NCBI GenBank assembly: GCA_022843325.1
Contig: JALHNV010000034.1
Coordinates: forward strand, 1 to 36,604
DNA: 36,604 nucleotides
Origin: Pseudolabrys sp.
GTDB taxonomy: Bacteria > Pseudomonadota > Alphaproteobacteria > Rhizobiales > Xanthobacteraceae
Reading direction: 5' to 3'
Positions 22,739-31,324 of this stretch are shown in pieces. Positions within the stretch are counted from its first letter, which is position 1, and the number at the start of each line of letters is the position of its first letter. The notes beneath the pieces are model-generated. The model was given only the letters and a program-made list of their open reading frames with translations. It did not search any database and was not told where the DNA came from. The translations under genes were made by a program, and so were the position numbers.

Positions 22739-23407
22739 ATGGCGATCGATCGACGTTTGTTCGTACTTGGCATGCCCGCTCTGCTCGCCGGTTGCGTCAC
22801 GCAGCGCACGCCGCACGTCGAACTGCAGATGCCGTTCGGACTGCATTATCAGACCATGTATGCGGCCATCGACACCGAGCCCTTTCCGGTTCCCGCGGTG
22901 GATCTCAGCAGGGTCGATCCGGAATATCTCCGCCGCGAGGTCGCCTACGCGACGCGCGAACAGCCGGGCACCATCGTCGTCGATACGGGTGAGCGTTATG
23001 CCTATCTCGTGATGGAGAACGGCCGCGCCCTGCGCTACGGCGTCGGCACCGGCCGCGAGGCGGCGTTCAATTTCCAGGGCAGCGCCATCATCCTGCGCAA
23101 GGCGGAATGGCCGCGCTGGACGCCGACGCCGACCATGATCGCCCGCGAGCCGGAGCGTTACGCGAAATATGCCGGCGGCCTGGCCGGCGGTCCGGAAAAC
23201 CCGCTCGGCCCGCGCGCTCTCTATCTGTTCAAGGACGGCAAGGACACGCTGTATCGCCTGCACGGCACGACGGAGCCCGAGACCATCGGCACGACGGTAT
23301 CGTCGGGCTGCGTGCGCCTGCTCAATCAGGACATCATCGACCTCTATCGCCGGGTGCCGATCGGCACCAAGGTCGTCGTGATGCCGGCCACGCCGCTGAT
23401 GTCCTAA
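22739..23407 (+). CDS. L,D-transpeptidase (YkuD) lipoprotein
   Basis: The 222-residue protein carries a lipoprotein signal with lipobox LLAGC (Cys19), so the mature form should be lipid-anchored in the periplasm. The YkuD catalytic domain spans about residues 78-218. Its active site is complete: His175 in YRLHGTTEP and the nucleophile Cys191 in TVSSGCVRLLNQD. Such enzymes make 3-3 cross-links or attach proteins to peptidoglycan. GAGGAA precedes the ATG at 22739. The 161-base gap before it (22578-22738) shows only GC-rich imperfect inverted repeats. Convergent with pntB. Confidence 0.9.
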   Translation: MAIDRRLFVLGMPALLAGCVTQRTPHVELQMPFGLHYQTMYAAIDTEPFPVPAVDLSRVDPEYLRREVAYATREQPGTIVVDTGERYAYLVMENGRALRYGVGTGREAAFNFQGSAIILRKAEWPRWTPTPTMIAREPERYAKYAGGLAGGPENPLGPRALYLFKDGKDTLYRLHGTTEPETIGTTVSSGCVRLLNQDIIDLYRRVPIGTKVVVMPATPLMS

Positions 23408-23474
23408 GCGGCGGCGGCGCCTGCCCGCCGCTCACGCTCCGCGGCGCTGATACGCCGCGTCGCCACCGCGGCGC

Positions 23475-24869
23475 CTACATCCCCTTGACGATGCTCTCGG
23501 TCATCTTCTTGGCGTCGCCGAGCAGCATCATGGTGTTGTCGCGGTAGAACAGCGGGTTGTCGATGCCGGCATAGCCCGACGCCAGCGAGCGCTTGATGAA
23601 CATCACGGTGCCGGCCTTCCACACCTGGAGCACCGGCATGCCGTAGATCGGCGACGACTTGTCGTCTTCGGCCGCCGGATTGGTGACGTCATTGGCGCCG
23701 ATGACGAAGGCGATGTCGGCCTGGGCGAATTCCGAGTTGATGTCTTCGAGCTCGAACACCTCGTCGTACGGCACGTTGGCTTCCGCCAGCAGCACGTTCA
23801 TGTGGCCCGGCATGCGGCCGGCGACGGGGTGAATGGCGTATTTGACCTCGACGCCTTCCTTCTTGAGATGGTCGGCCATCTCGCGCAGCGCATGCTGGGC
23901 CTGCGCCACCGCCATGCCGTAGCCCGGCACGATGATGACCTTCTGCGCATTCTTCATGATGTAGGCGGCGTCTTCGGCCGAGCCGAGCTTGACCGGCTTC
24001 TGCTCGCCGCCGCCAGCCGGTCCCGCCACTTCGCCGCCGAAGCCGCCGAGAATGACCGAGATGAACGAGCGGTTCATGCCCTTGCACATGATGTAGGACA
24101 GGATCGCGCCCGATGAGCCGACCAGCGCGCCGGTGATGATCAGCGCCGAATTGCCGAGCGTGAAACCGATGCCGGCCGCCGCCCATCCCGAATAGGAGTT
24201 GAGCATCGAGATGACCACCGGCATGTCGGCGCCGCCGATCGGCACGATGATCAGCACGCCGAGCACCAGCGCGATCACCGTGACCAGCCAGAAGTCCAGC
24301 GTGCTCTGCGACACCACCAGGCCGTAGATGAAGAAGATCAGCGCCAGCACCAGCGCGATGTTGATGACGTGGCGGCCCGGCAGCATGATCGGCGCGCCGC
24401 CCATGCGGCCCGACAGCTTGAGGAAGGCGATCACCGAACCGGTAAACGTCAGCGCGCCGATGGCGACGCCGATGGCCATTTCGACAAGGCTCGCCTTGTT
24501 GATGTTGCCGACGGTGCCGATGTCGAAGGCCTGCGGCGCGTAGAAGGCGCCGGCCGCGACCAGCACGGCCGCCATGCCGACCAGCGAGTGGAAGGCCGCG
24601 ACCAGTTCCGGCATCGAGGTCATCGGCACCTTGCGGGCGATCACCGCGCCGATGCCGCCGCCGATGGCAATGCCGCCGACGACCAGGATCCAGCCGATGG
24701 CGTCGGTCGGCGGATGCGCCGCCAGCGTCGTCAGCACGGCAATGGTCATGCCGGTCATGCCGAGCAGGTTGCCGCGCCGGCTGGTGTCGGGCGACGACAG
24801 TCCGCGCAGCGCCTGGATGAACAGGACGCCGGCGACGAGGTAAAGCAAAGCGGCGAGGTTGGCGCTCAT
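23475..24869 (-). CDS. pntB: NAD(P) transhydrogenase subunit beta
   Basis: The 464-residue protein provides most of the proton channel and the NADP(H)-binding domain III of the proton-translocating transhydrogenase in the inner membrane. About nine hydrophobic helices fill the first ~270 residues. Domain III then shows IIVPGYGMAVAQAQHAL, HPVAGRMPGHMNVLLAEA, VIGANDVTNPAA and GYAGIDNPLFY. The complex reduces NADP+ with NADH using the proton gradient. It starts only 4 bases after pntAb, indicating translational coupling, and is the last gene of the pntAa-pntAb-pntB operon. A GC-rich inverted repeat (23442-23459) lies in the convergent gap but has no T-tract. Confidence 0.95.
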   Translation of the reverse strand: MSANLAALLYLVAGVLFIQALRGLSSPDTSRRGNLLGMTGMTIAVLTTLAAHPPTDAIGWILVVGGIAIGGGIGAVIARKVPMTSMPELVAAFHSLVGMAAVLVAAGAFYAPQAFDIGTVGNINKASLVEMAIGVAIGALTFTGSVIAFLKLSGRMGGAPIMLPGRHVINIALVLALIFFIYGLVVSQSTLDFWLVTVIALVLGVLIIVPIGGADMPVVISMLNSYSGWAAAGIGFTLGNSALIITGALVGSSGAILSYIMCKGMNRSFISVILGGFGGEVAGPAGGGEQKPVKLGSAEDAAYIMKNAQKVIIVPGYGMAVAQAQHALREMADHLKKEGVEVKYAIHPVAGRMPGHMNVLLAEANVPYDEVFELEDINSEFAQADIAFVIGANDVTNPAAEDDKSSPIYGMPVLQVWKAGTVMFIKRSLASGYAGIDNPLFYRDNTMMLLGDAKKMTESIVKGM

Positions 24870-24873
24870 GCTG

Positions 24874-25197
24874 CTACTTCTTCTTTTTCTGATACATCGC
24901 CAGCATGCGGCTGGTGACCAGGAAGCCGCCGAAGATATTGACCGAGGCGAACACCAGCGCGACGAAGCCGAGCGCGCGCGCCCAGACCGGGCCGCTGCTG
25001 TCGGCGGCCAGCGGCACGCCGACCGCGAGCAGCGCGCCGACCACGATCACCGACGAGATGGCGTTGGTCACCGACATCAGCGGCGTGTGCAGCGCCGGCG
25101 TCACCGACCACACCACGTAGTAGCCAACGAAAACGGCCAGCACGAAGATGGAGAGGCGGAACACGAAGGGATCAACCGCGGTCGCTATGTGGTCCAT
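24874..25197 (-). CDS. pntAb: NAD(P) transhydrogenase subunit alpha, membrane part
   Basis: The 107-residue protein has three membrane helices (about residues 12-30, 38-62, 70-95), the domain II portion of the alpha subunit. In E. coli this is fused to the NAD-binding part; here, as in Rhodospirillum, it is a separate gene. VGYYVVWSVTPALHTPLMSVTNAIS is the conserved stretch (given here in pieces: VGYYVVWSV, PALHTPLMSVTNAIS). The C-terminus is KKKK. AAGGAA precedes the ATG at 25197. It lies 47 bases after pntAa and 4 before pntB. Confidence 0.93.
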   Translation of the reverse strand: MDHIATAVDPFVFRLSIFVLAVFVGYYVVWSVTPALHTPLMSVTNAISSVIVVGALLAVGVPLAADSSGPVWARALGFVALVFASVNIFGGFLVTSRMLAMYQKKKK

Positions 25198-25244
25198 GGC
25201 AATTCCTTACTTCTTAAAATCGCGGCATCGTCAGCGTCGTCATC

Positions 25245-26378
25245 TCACGCCGCCGTCTTCGGCATGAAGTTCGGATGCACGATGGCGCCATCGCGCGTCA
25301 GCACGGTCGCCTTGACGAGTTCGTCGTCCCAGTTGATCGCCAGCTTCTTTTCCTTCTTGTCGATCAGCGTGTCGACGAAGGTCAGCAGGTTCTTGGCATA
25401 GAGCGCCGAGGCCGAGGCGGCGAGACGGCCCGCGACATTGAGATGGCCGACGATCTTGACGCCGCCGACCAGCTCGGTGGCGCCGGCCTTGGCGCCTTCG
25501 ACATTGCCGCCGCGCTCGACCGCGAGATCGATGATCACCGAGCCGGGCCGCATCGACGCCACCATCTCCTTGGTGATCAGCCGCGGCGCCGGACGCCCCG
25601 GGATCAGCGCCGTGGTGATGACGATGTCCTGCTTCTTGATGTGCTCGGCCACCAGCGCCGCCTGCTTGGCCTGGTATTCCTTGGACATTTCCTTGGCGTA
25701 GCCGCCGGCGGTCTGGGCGTTCTTGAATTCCTCGTCCTCGACCGCCAGGAACTTGGCGCCGAGACTTTCGACCTGTTCCTTGGTGGCGGGGCGCACGTCG
25801 GTGGCGGTGACGATGGCGCCCATGCGGCGCGCCGTGGCGATCGCCTGCAGGCCGGCGACGCCGACGCCCATGACGAAGATCTTGGCCGCCGGCACGGTGC
25901 CGGCCGCGGTCATCATCATCGGCAGCGCACGGCCGTATTCGGACGCGGCATCGACGACGGCGCGGTAGCCGGCGAGATTGGCCTGGCTGGACAGCACGTC
26001 CATCGACTGCGCGCGGGTGATGCGCGGCATCAATTCCATGGCCACCGCGATCAGCCCGGCATCGGCCATCTGCTTGAGCGCGGCCTCGTTGCCGTAGGGG
26101 TCCATGATGGCGACGACCAGCGCGCCCGGCTTGTAGGCGGCGAGCTCGTTCGGCGCAGGCCGGCGCACCTTGAGCACCAGATCGGCCGTCCTGGTGACGT
26201 CCTCGCCGATCTCGGCGCCGGCGGCCTCGTAATCGGCGTCGGCAATGCCCGACGCATGGCCGGCGCCGCGCGCGACCGCGACCTCGGCGCCGAGCGTCTT
26301 GAACTTCTTCACGGTCTCCGGCGTCGCCGCGACCCGAGGCTCTCCGGCATCGGTCTCACGCGCTATGGCAATCCGCAT
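25245..26378 (-). CDS. pntAa: NAD(P) transhydrogenase subunit alpha, NAD-binding part
   Basis: The 377-residue soluble domain I binds NAD(H) and is peripheral on the cytosolic face of the transhydrogenase. It shows the alanine-dehydrogenase-like N-terminus (IAIARETDAGEPRVAATPE) and the Rossmann motif GVGVAGLQAIATARRMGA followed by TDVRP. Further on are the QAKQAALVAEHIKKQDIVI segment, the mobile loop region ALIPGRPAPRLI, and the closing helical part. GGGGAG is upstream of the ATG at 26378. The gene heads the pnt set and is preceded at 41 bases by the aa3 oxidase subunit IV gene on the same strand, which may drive it. Confidence 0.95.
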   Translation of the reverse strand: MRIAIARETDAGEPRVAATPETVKKFKTLGAEVAVARGAGHASGIADADYEAAGAEIGEDVTRTADLVLKVRRPAPNELAAYKPGALVVAIMDPYGNEAALKQMADAGLIAVAMELMPRITRAQSMDVLSSQANLAGYRAVVDAASEYGRALPMMMTAAGTVPAAKIFVMGVGVAGLQAIATARRMGAIVTATDVRPATKEQVESLGAKFLAVEDEEFKNAQTAGGYAKEMSKEYQAKQAALVAEHIKKQDIVITTALIPGRPAPRLITKEMVASMRPGSVIIDLAVERGGNVEGAKAGATELVGGVKIVGHLNVAGRLAASASALYAKNLLTFVDTLIDKKEKKLAINWDDELVKATVLTRDGAIVHPNFMPKTAA

Positions 26379-26419
26379 TCGCTCCCCCGCCCCGCCTCAA
26401 GTTCTTGGAAGTTCCGACG

Positions 26420-26716
26420 CTAGTGCGCCAGTGCCGTGAAGACGAAAATCAGGAAGCAGATCGCGAAGGCGATGTAGCTCGACGTCTTGCTGCCCGTGAC
26501 CAGCCCGGGGATGGCGCCGATGATGGCGATGATGAACACCGGCAGCGCCATGAACCAGCGTCCGAAAACGCCGCCAACGGTCAGGCCGATCAGAAGATTG
26601 ATGACGTGGACGGTGCCGACGAAGGTGATCTCGACGAAGCGCTCGTAGGTGCTCTCGTGGGCCGGAAGATCGTTGCCGGTAGCGGTCAGATATTCGGTAT
26701 TGCCGTGGTCGGCCAT
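26420..26716 (-). CDS. aa3-type cytochrome c oxidase subunit IV
   Basis: The 98-residue protein resembles the small bacterial subunit IV of aa3 oxidase. It has a short polar N-terminus, the motif HESTYERFVEITFVGTVHVI leading into the first hydrophobic helix, and two further hydrophobic stretches (FMALPVFIIAIIGAIPGLV and SYIAFAICFLIFVFTALA). The oxidase core genes are not in the window. It lies 41 bases upstream of pntAa on the same strand, a linkage I believe is common in this group. GGAGA precedes the ATG at 26716. Confidence 0.85.
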   Translation of the reverse strand: MADHGNTEYLTATGNDLPAHESTYERFVEITFVGTVHVINLLIGLTVGGVFGRWFMALPVFIIAIIGAIPGLVTGSKTSSYIAFAICFLIFVFTALAH

Positions 26717-26826
26717 AGGGGCAGGTCTCCGGGACTAGCAATTGCGGCGCTTGTGGGGTTAGCGCAATTGCAGCCGCAGGGCAACGGTCGGAAACGCTAC
26801 GGGCGCAGGGAGAATCCGGCGCGCGG

Positions 26827-28206
26827 TCAGTCCGCTGTGGACGGCTGGAGATCGACCGCCGCCAGGGCGGCGGTTTGCCGCGCCGCCACCTGATCCACCG
26901 AAAAGTTCTCGATCGCCTCGTTGAACAGGCGGTGGAAATTCAGCTCCGCCGCCAGATGCAGGAACACGGCGCCGAGCCCGATCGCGGCGCGGTCCATGAA
27001 CACGAATTCGCGCGGCACGGTGACCGGACCCTTGGCCTTGAGCGCCTGGTGCACCCGGAACGCTTCCTTGCGGCCGTATTCCGAGGGTTTGACGCCGTCG
27101 GCAATGGTGCGCACGCGGTCGTCCAGCATCGGCCCGTAGATGAAGCGGGCCCAGATGTTGAGCGTATCGATCAGGTCGCGGTTGAGGCGCTTGAAGCCCC
27201 AGGTCTCGTAGGCGTGGACCACCCGGTCGTCGTCGCCCTCTTGCAGGCCGCGGTAGAGATCGACCACGCCGCCGACGAAGCTGGGCGGAAAGATGCGGAT
27301 GCAGCCGTAGTCCAGCAGATTGATGCCGCCCGGTTTCCCTTTCGCATCGTCGAACACGGTGTAATTGCCGAGGTGCGGATCGCCATGGATGACGCCGAAG
27401 CGGCTGAACGGCTGCCACCAGGCGGTAAACATGGCGTGGGCGAGCGTGTTGCGCTGCTTGAGCGGATCGTCCTTGTGGTCGAGCAGCTTGTGGCCCTCGA
27501 GCCAGTCCATGGTCAGCAGCCGCCCGGTCGACAGCGCGGGCCAGACCTTCGGCACCCGGATCGCGGGCTCGTCCTTGAGCATGTGCTGATAGAGCCGCGC
27601 GTGCTTGGCCTCGCGTTCATAATCGAGTTCCTCGCGCAGGCGGGCGGCGATCTCGACGGCGATCTCGCTGGTGTCGATCACCGGGTCGAAGCGCTTGCGG
27701 ATCGAGAACAGCATGCCGAGCTGGCTGAGATCGGCTTCGACCGCCGACTGCATGTCGGAATATTGCAGCTTGCAGGCAAGCTGCGAACCGTCCGCGGCCG
27801 TGGCGCGATGCACCTGGCCGAGCGAGGCGGCGGCGGCCGGCTGATGCTCGAACGATTTGAACTTGTCCTGCCAGCCGGCGCCCAGCTCGGCGTTCATGCG
27901 GCGCTTGACGAAGGCCCAGCCCATCGGCGGCGCATTGCTTTGCAGCTTCATCAACTCGTTGGCGTATTCCGGCGGCAGCGCATCCGGTATGGTGGCGAGC
28001 AGTTGCGCCACCTTCATCATCGGGCCTTTGAGGCCGCCGAGCGCCGCGGTCAGCGCCACCGCATTGGCGGCGCGGTCGAGCGGCATGCCGAACAAGCGCG
28101 CGCCTGCCATGCGCGCGGCGACGCCGCCGACCTTGTGGCTGACGCGGGCATAGCGCTTGGCGCGGGCGGAGAAGCGGTTCTTTTCGAGGTCGGCCATGGG
28201 CATCAT
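26827..28206 (-). CDS. ABC1/UbiB (AarF) family atypical kinase
   Basis: The 459-residue protein belongs to the UbiB/COQ8 protein-kinase-like family, linked to ubiquinone biosynthesis. Visible motifs are the family helix GPMMKVAQLLA (KxGQ type, but with Ala instead of Gly), the Ala-rich loop PAAAASLGQVHRA that replaces the kinase P-loop, the lysine strand LACKLQY, the catalytic loop VIHGDPHLGNYTV, and the metal-binding LLDYGCIR in place of DFG. No C-terminal membrane helices are obvious. Three Met codons (28206, 28203, 28197) are possible starts, none with a clear ribosome site; MADLEKNRF from 28197 resembles homologues. It stands 110 bases upstream of the oxidase subunit IV gene. Confidence 0.87.
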   Translation of the reverse strand: MMPMADLEKNRFSARAKRYARVSHKVGGVAARMAGARLFGMPLDRAANAVALTAALGGLKGPMMKVAQLLATIPDALPPEYANELMKLQSNAPPMGWAFVKRRMNAELGAGWQDKFKSFEHQPAAAASLGQVHRATAADGSQLACKLQYSDMQSAVEADLSQLGMLFSIRKRFDPVIDTSEIAVEIAARLREELDYEREAKHARLYQHMLKDEPAIRVPKVWPALSTGRLLTMDWLEGHKLLDHKDDPLKQRNTLAHAMFTAWWQPFSRFGVIHGDPHLGNYTVFDDAKGKPGGINLLDYGCIRIFPPSFVGGVVDLYRGLQEGDDDRVVHAYETWGFKRLNRDLIDTLNIWARFIYGPMLDDRVRTIADGVKPSEYGRKEAFRVHQALKAKGPVTVPREFVFMDRAAIGLGAVFLHLAAELNFHRLFNEAIENFSVDQVAARQTAALAAVDLQPSTAD

Positions 28207-28254
28207 CTAATAGCAGATGGCCGAATAGAAAGGCGCGCTATGCGCCTGCGACAT

Positions 28255-28644
28255 TCACGCTTTGGGCCAATTGTCCCTGATCCATCGGGCGAGGCCCTGC
28301 TCGTCGATTTCGCCAGCCGCAAGCCCCAGAATTACAGCCGCAGCATCGGCTTCCGATACGATGAAGTCGACGCCATTGATGCCAAGGAAGGTATAGATCG
28401 CCAGCAGCGACGTTCGTTTGTTGCCATCGACAAACGGGTGATTCTTGGCGATGCCATAGCCATAAGCAGCCGCGAGTTCTGGCAGTTCGGCGCCCTCGTA
28501 ATCCCGCTTGTTGCGTGCGCGATTGAGCGCGGATTCGAGCATACCCATGTCGCGGATACCCGACGGACCGCCATGAATGGCAAGTTGCTCGTCGTGAATG
28601 GCGACGATCATTTCAACCGCCAGCCATTCAACCGGCTCGTTCAT
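28255..28644 (-). CDS. doc: Doc-type Fic-domain toxin
   Basis: The 129-residue protein is a death-on-curing toxin of the Fic fold. It contains the Doc-type motif HPFVDGNKRTS (around residues 69-79), with the His and the anion-binding GNKR. The N-terminal VEMIVAIHDEQLAIHGGPSGIRDMGMLESAL is typical of Doc (shown here for identity of the region 10-40: IHDEQLAIHGG and GMLESAL). Doc phosphorylates elongation factor Tu and stops translation. Its start overlaps the stop of the upstream antitoxin gene by 4 bases (ATGA), so the two are co-translated. The antitoxin is AbrB-like rather than the classic Phd. Confidence 0.88.
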   Translation of the reverse strand: MNEPVEWLAVEMIVAIHDEQLAIHGGPSGIRDMGMLESALNRARNKRDYEGAELPELAAAYGYGIAKNHPFVDGNKRTSLLAIYTFLGINGVDFIVSEADAAAVILGLAAGEIDEQGLARWIRDNWPKA

Positions 28645-28907
28645 TTGGCGAGTTCAGCGAGCGCGTTGCGATAGATCTTCATGCCGCGCCGCGCGACTTC
28701 CATCGCCTTCTCAAACTTCGGATCGTAAGGCGTGAAGCGAATGCCACCCTCCGCGGTCACAGTCGCATAGAATGTATCGCCGGCGCTCAAACCCAATCGG
28801 CTCATCATCTCCTTCGGGATGATAAAGCCGGTCGAGTTTCCGATTTTCTTGAGCTGAACCGAGCCGAGAGACGCCGGGTCAGCTTCGATCTTCTTCTCAA
28901 TGGACAT
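28641..28907 (-). CDS. AbrB/MazE-family antitoxin of the Doc toxin
   Basis: This 88-residue protein has a swapped-hairpin AbrB DNA-binding domain: VQLKKIGNSTGFIIPKEM, then LGLSAGDTFYATVTAEGGIRFTPY. Its C-terminal helix (FEKAMEVARRGMKIYRNALAEL) should wrap the Doc toxin. GGAGG lies 6 bases before the ATG at 28907. The gene heads the operon and overlaps doc by 4 bases. Two palindromes of matching design (28922-28940 and 28944-28962) overlap its likely promoter, as expected for autoregulation. The locus stands alone between ubiB and the M3 peptidase gene. Confidence 0.86.
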   Translation of the reverse strand: MSIEKKIEADPASLGSVQLKKIGNSTGFIIPKEMMSRLGLSAGDTFYATVTAEGGIRFTPYDPKFEKAMEVARRGMKIYRNALAELAK

Positions 28908-28921
28908 AGGGGGCCTCCAGC

Positions 28922-28962
28922 GTTATACAAAACGTATAACACCGTTTTACATTCCGTACAAC
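28922..28962 (-). promoter_or_regulatory. Promoter and twin operators of the antitoxin-doc operon
   Basis: A perfect palindrome GTTATAC-N5-GTATAAC (28922-28940) and a near-perfect GTTTTAC-N5-GTACAAC (28944-28962) lie 22 bp apart, about two helical turns. On the minus strand TTGTAC (28956-28961) and TATACG (28933-28938) are 17 bases apart and could be -35 and -10, so each operator covers one promoter box. The AbrB-type antitoxin is the likely ligand. Confidence 0.68.
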
Positions 28963-28975
28963 AACCGCTTGCCCC

Positions 28976-30856
28976 CTACCCCAGCGCCTCCAGCTCGCCG
29001 ATCAGGTTGGCGATGACGCTCAGGCCGCCGTCCCAGAACTGCGGGTCGCGGGCATCCAGGCCGAACGGGGCCAGCAGCTCCGAATGATGCTTGGTGCCGC
29101 CGGCCGCCAGCATGGCGAGGTAGCGTTCGGCGAAGCCTTCCTCGGACCGCTCGTAGACCGCATAGAGCGAGTTCACCAGGCAGTCGCCGAAGGCATAGGC
29201 GTAGACATAGAACGGCGAATGAATGAAGTGCGGGATGTAGGTCCAGAACGTCTCGTAGCCGGGCTTGAGCTCGATCGCCGGGCCCAGGCTCTCGCTCTGC
29301 ACCGACATCCACAATTCGCAAATCTTGTCCGGCGTCAGTTCGCCCTTGCGCCGCTCCAGATGCACCTTGCGCTCGAAGGTATAGAACGCGATCTGCCGCA
29401 CCACGGTGTTGATCATGTCCTCGACCTTGGCGGCGAGCATGGCCTTGCGCTGCTTCTTGTCGGTGGTGTTGGCGAGCAGCTTGCGGAAGGTCAGCATCTC
29501 GCCAAACACGCTGGCGGTCTCGGCCAGCGTCAGCGGCGTCGGCGCCATCAGCGGCCCGTTCGGCGCCGCCAGCACCTGGTGCACGCCGTGGCCGAGTTCA
29601 TGCGCCAGCGTCATCACATCGCGCGGCTTGCCCTGATAGTTCAGCAGCACATACGGATGCGCCGACGGCACGGTCGGATGGGCGAAGGCGCCCGGCTGCT
29701 TGCCCGGCCGCACCGGCGCGTCGATCCAGTTCTTGACGAAGAACTGGTCGGCGACTTCCGCCATGCGCGGCGAGAAGGCGCCATAGGCGGTGATCACCGT
29801 GGCGCGCGCGTCGGCCCAGGGAATGGTGCGCTGTGCCACCTTGGGCAGCGGCGCGTTGCGGTCCCAGTGCGGCAGCGTCTTTTTGCCGAACCATTTCGCC
29901 TTCAGCGCATAATAACGGTGCGACAGCTTCGGATAGGCGGCGCGCACCGCCTCGACCAGCGCCTCGACCACTTCCGGCTCGACGCGGTTCGACAGATGGC
30001 GCGCCTCGGCGACGTCCTTGAAGCCGCGCCAGCGGTCGGAAATCTCCTTGTCCTTGGCCAGCGTGTTGGTGATCAGCGTGAACGGCCGCAGATTTTCCTT
30101 GAACGTTTTGGCCAGCGCCTCGGCGGCCGCCTTGCGCTTCTTGCCGTCGGCATCCTGCAACAGGCTCAGCGCCGGCTCGATGCCGATGTCCTTGCCGCCG
30201 ATCCTGAAGCGCAAGGCCGCGACGGTGTCGTCGTATTGCCGATTCCAGGCCGAGTACCCCGTCAGCGACTTCTCGTGAAACAGCTGCTCGAGCCGGTCCT
30301 CGAGCTGGTACGGTTTCTCCTTGCGCACGTCCTCGATCCACGGCCGGTAATGACCGAGCGGGCCGTCACGCATCGCGGCGTCGAGCACCGCGTCGTCGAT
30401 ACGGTTGATCTCGAGGTCGAAGAACAGCAGATGCGAGTAGGCATCGGTGATGCGTTCGCTCATGTCGCCGTAAAATTTGGTATAGGCCGGGTTGGTGCTG
30501 TCGGTGGCGTGCAGCAGACCCGAATAGGAGCCGATGCGGCCGAGCAGATCGCCGAGCGTTTCGTAGCGCTTGATTGCTTCGAGGAGACCCGGCGCGCCCG
30601 GCTCCGCTGCCAGCGCCGCCAGCCTGCCCTTGTACGCGGTCTCGAAGTCCGCGCTCTGACCGGCGATGGAATCGAGATCGCGCGCCAGCGCCGGGCTGTC
30701 GAGGCCGGGATAGAGATCGTCCAGGTTCCAGCCCGGCAGATCGCCCAGCTTTTTGTCGCCGGGCGCGCCGGCGGTCCTGCTAGCGGTCTTGCCGGGCGTC
30801 TTGCCGGCGGTCGGCTTGCGGCGAGCGGCAGTGCTGGTTTTCGTGCGAGGGGCCAT
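28976..30856 (-). CDS. M3 family oligoendopeptidase F-type
   Basis: The 626-residue cytosolic zinc peptidase cleaves short peptides. The zinc motif HELGHG (HExxH) lies around residue 415-420, and the second ligand follows in TLAETASVFGEM. Further signatures are NLDDLYPG near the N-terminus, FVHPTVPSAHPYVLLNY-like elements before the active site, and the late WTYIPHFIHSPFYVYAYAFG stretch (here in parts: WTYIPHFIH, SPFYVYAYAFG) that closes the channel in PepF. The first ~40 residues are a Lys/Thr/Ala-rich low-complexity tail. No ribosome site is obvious before the ATG at 30856. The length fits the alphaproteobacterial oligoendopeptidase F group. Confidence 0.9.
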   Translation of the reverse strand: MAPRTKTSTAARRKPTAGKTPGKTASRTAGAPGDKKLGDLPGWNLDDLYPGLDSPALARDLDSIAGQSADFETAYKGRLAALAAEPGAPGLLEAIKRYETLGDLLGRIGSYSGLLHATDSTNPAYTKFYGDMSERITDAYSHLLFFDLEINRIDDAVLDAAMRDGPLGHYRPWIEDVRKEKPYQLEDRLEQLFHEKSLTGYSAWNRQYDDTVAALRFRIGGKDIGIEPALSLLQDADGKKRKAAAEALAKTFKENLRPFTLITNTLAKDKEISDRWRGFKDVAEARHLSNRVEPEVVEALVEAVRAAYPKLSHRYYALKAKWFGKKTLPHWDRNAPLPKVAQRTIPWADARATVITAYGAFSPRMAEVADQFFVKNWIDAPVRPGKQPGAFAHPTVPSAHPYVLLNYQGKPRDVMTLAHELGHGVHQVLAAPNGPLMAPTPLTLAETASVFGEMLTFRKLLANTTDKKQRKAMLAAKVEDMINTVVRQIAFYTFERKVHLERRKGELTPDKICELWMSVQSESLGPAIELKPGYETFWTYIPHFIHSPFYVYAYAFGDCLVNSLYAVYERSEEGFAERYLAMLAAGGTKHHSELLAPFGLDARDPQFWDGGLSVIANLIGELEALG

Positions 30857-31324
30857 TCACATCCGACAATCGTTAGAGGGTTGCGCGTTGAAGCAGCGGT
30901 CGCGGCTTGGCAACAAGATAGGCAGGAAAGCCGGTCTGGCAACCGCCAGACCGCCTGCGCCGCGCTTTTACCGGTGCGGCGGGCTGCCACAATCCATATT
31001 GCTTTCGCCCTGTTTCAGCGGTACTAACTCGGCCGGCTCGCGGACCGCTGCAACCGTGACGCCGGGCGACTTTGTACGGCCTAGCACGAGCAGACGTCCG
31101 GGCCCTCCCCGGATGAAGACCACCACCAGACCGGGCCCCTCTGGCAGCCGCGAGGCTGCGATGTCGGCTGGAAATAAAGAGCGGCCCGCTGTGTCCATAA
31201 GCCTGTTCGAACCCCGTTCGGCACGAGCCGTTCCGCGTCCTTGGCCGCGGCAACGGCAGGCTCATGACATGGCGCGCCGCGTCAACCCGATCATCGTAAC
31301 AAGCATCAGAAACGGCTTACGCCC
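30857..31324. other. 468-base gap with no firm gene
   Basis: This is the longest stretch without a supported gene apart from the right edge. It should hold the leaders of the divergent peptidase and TerC genes. A minus-strand frame at 30968-31198 (76 residues, start MDTAGRSLF, with AGG 4 bases ahead) contains the plausible hydrophobic stretch GLVVVFIRGGPGRLLVLG, but its codon choice is mixed and I cannot support it as a gene. No yybP-ykoY-type manganese riboswitch, often found ahead of TerC genes, is recognisable. Confidence 0.4.

Noticed and set aside
31195-31215. GTTCGAACCCC resembling a tRNA T-loop
   Set aside because: The flanking bases do not pair as a T-stem, and no acceptor stem, D-arm or anticodon arm can be placed around it on either strand.
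31060-31324. A yybP-ykoY manganese riboswitch ahead of the TerC gene
   Set aside because: The family often has one, but I could not find its conserved loops in this leader.
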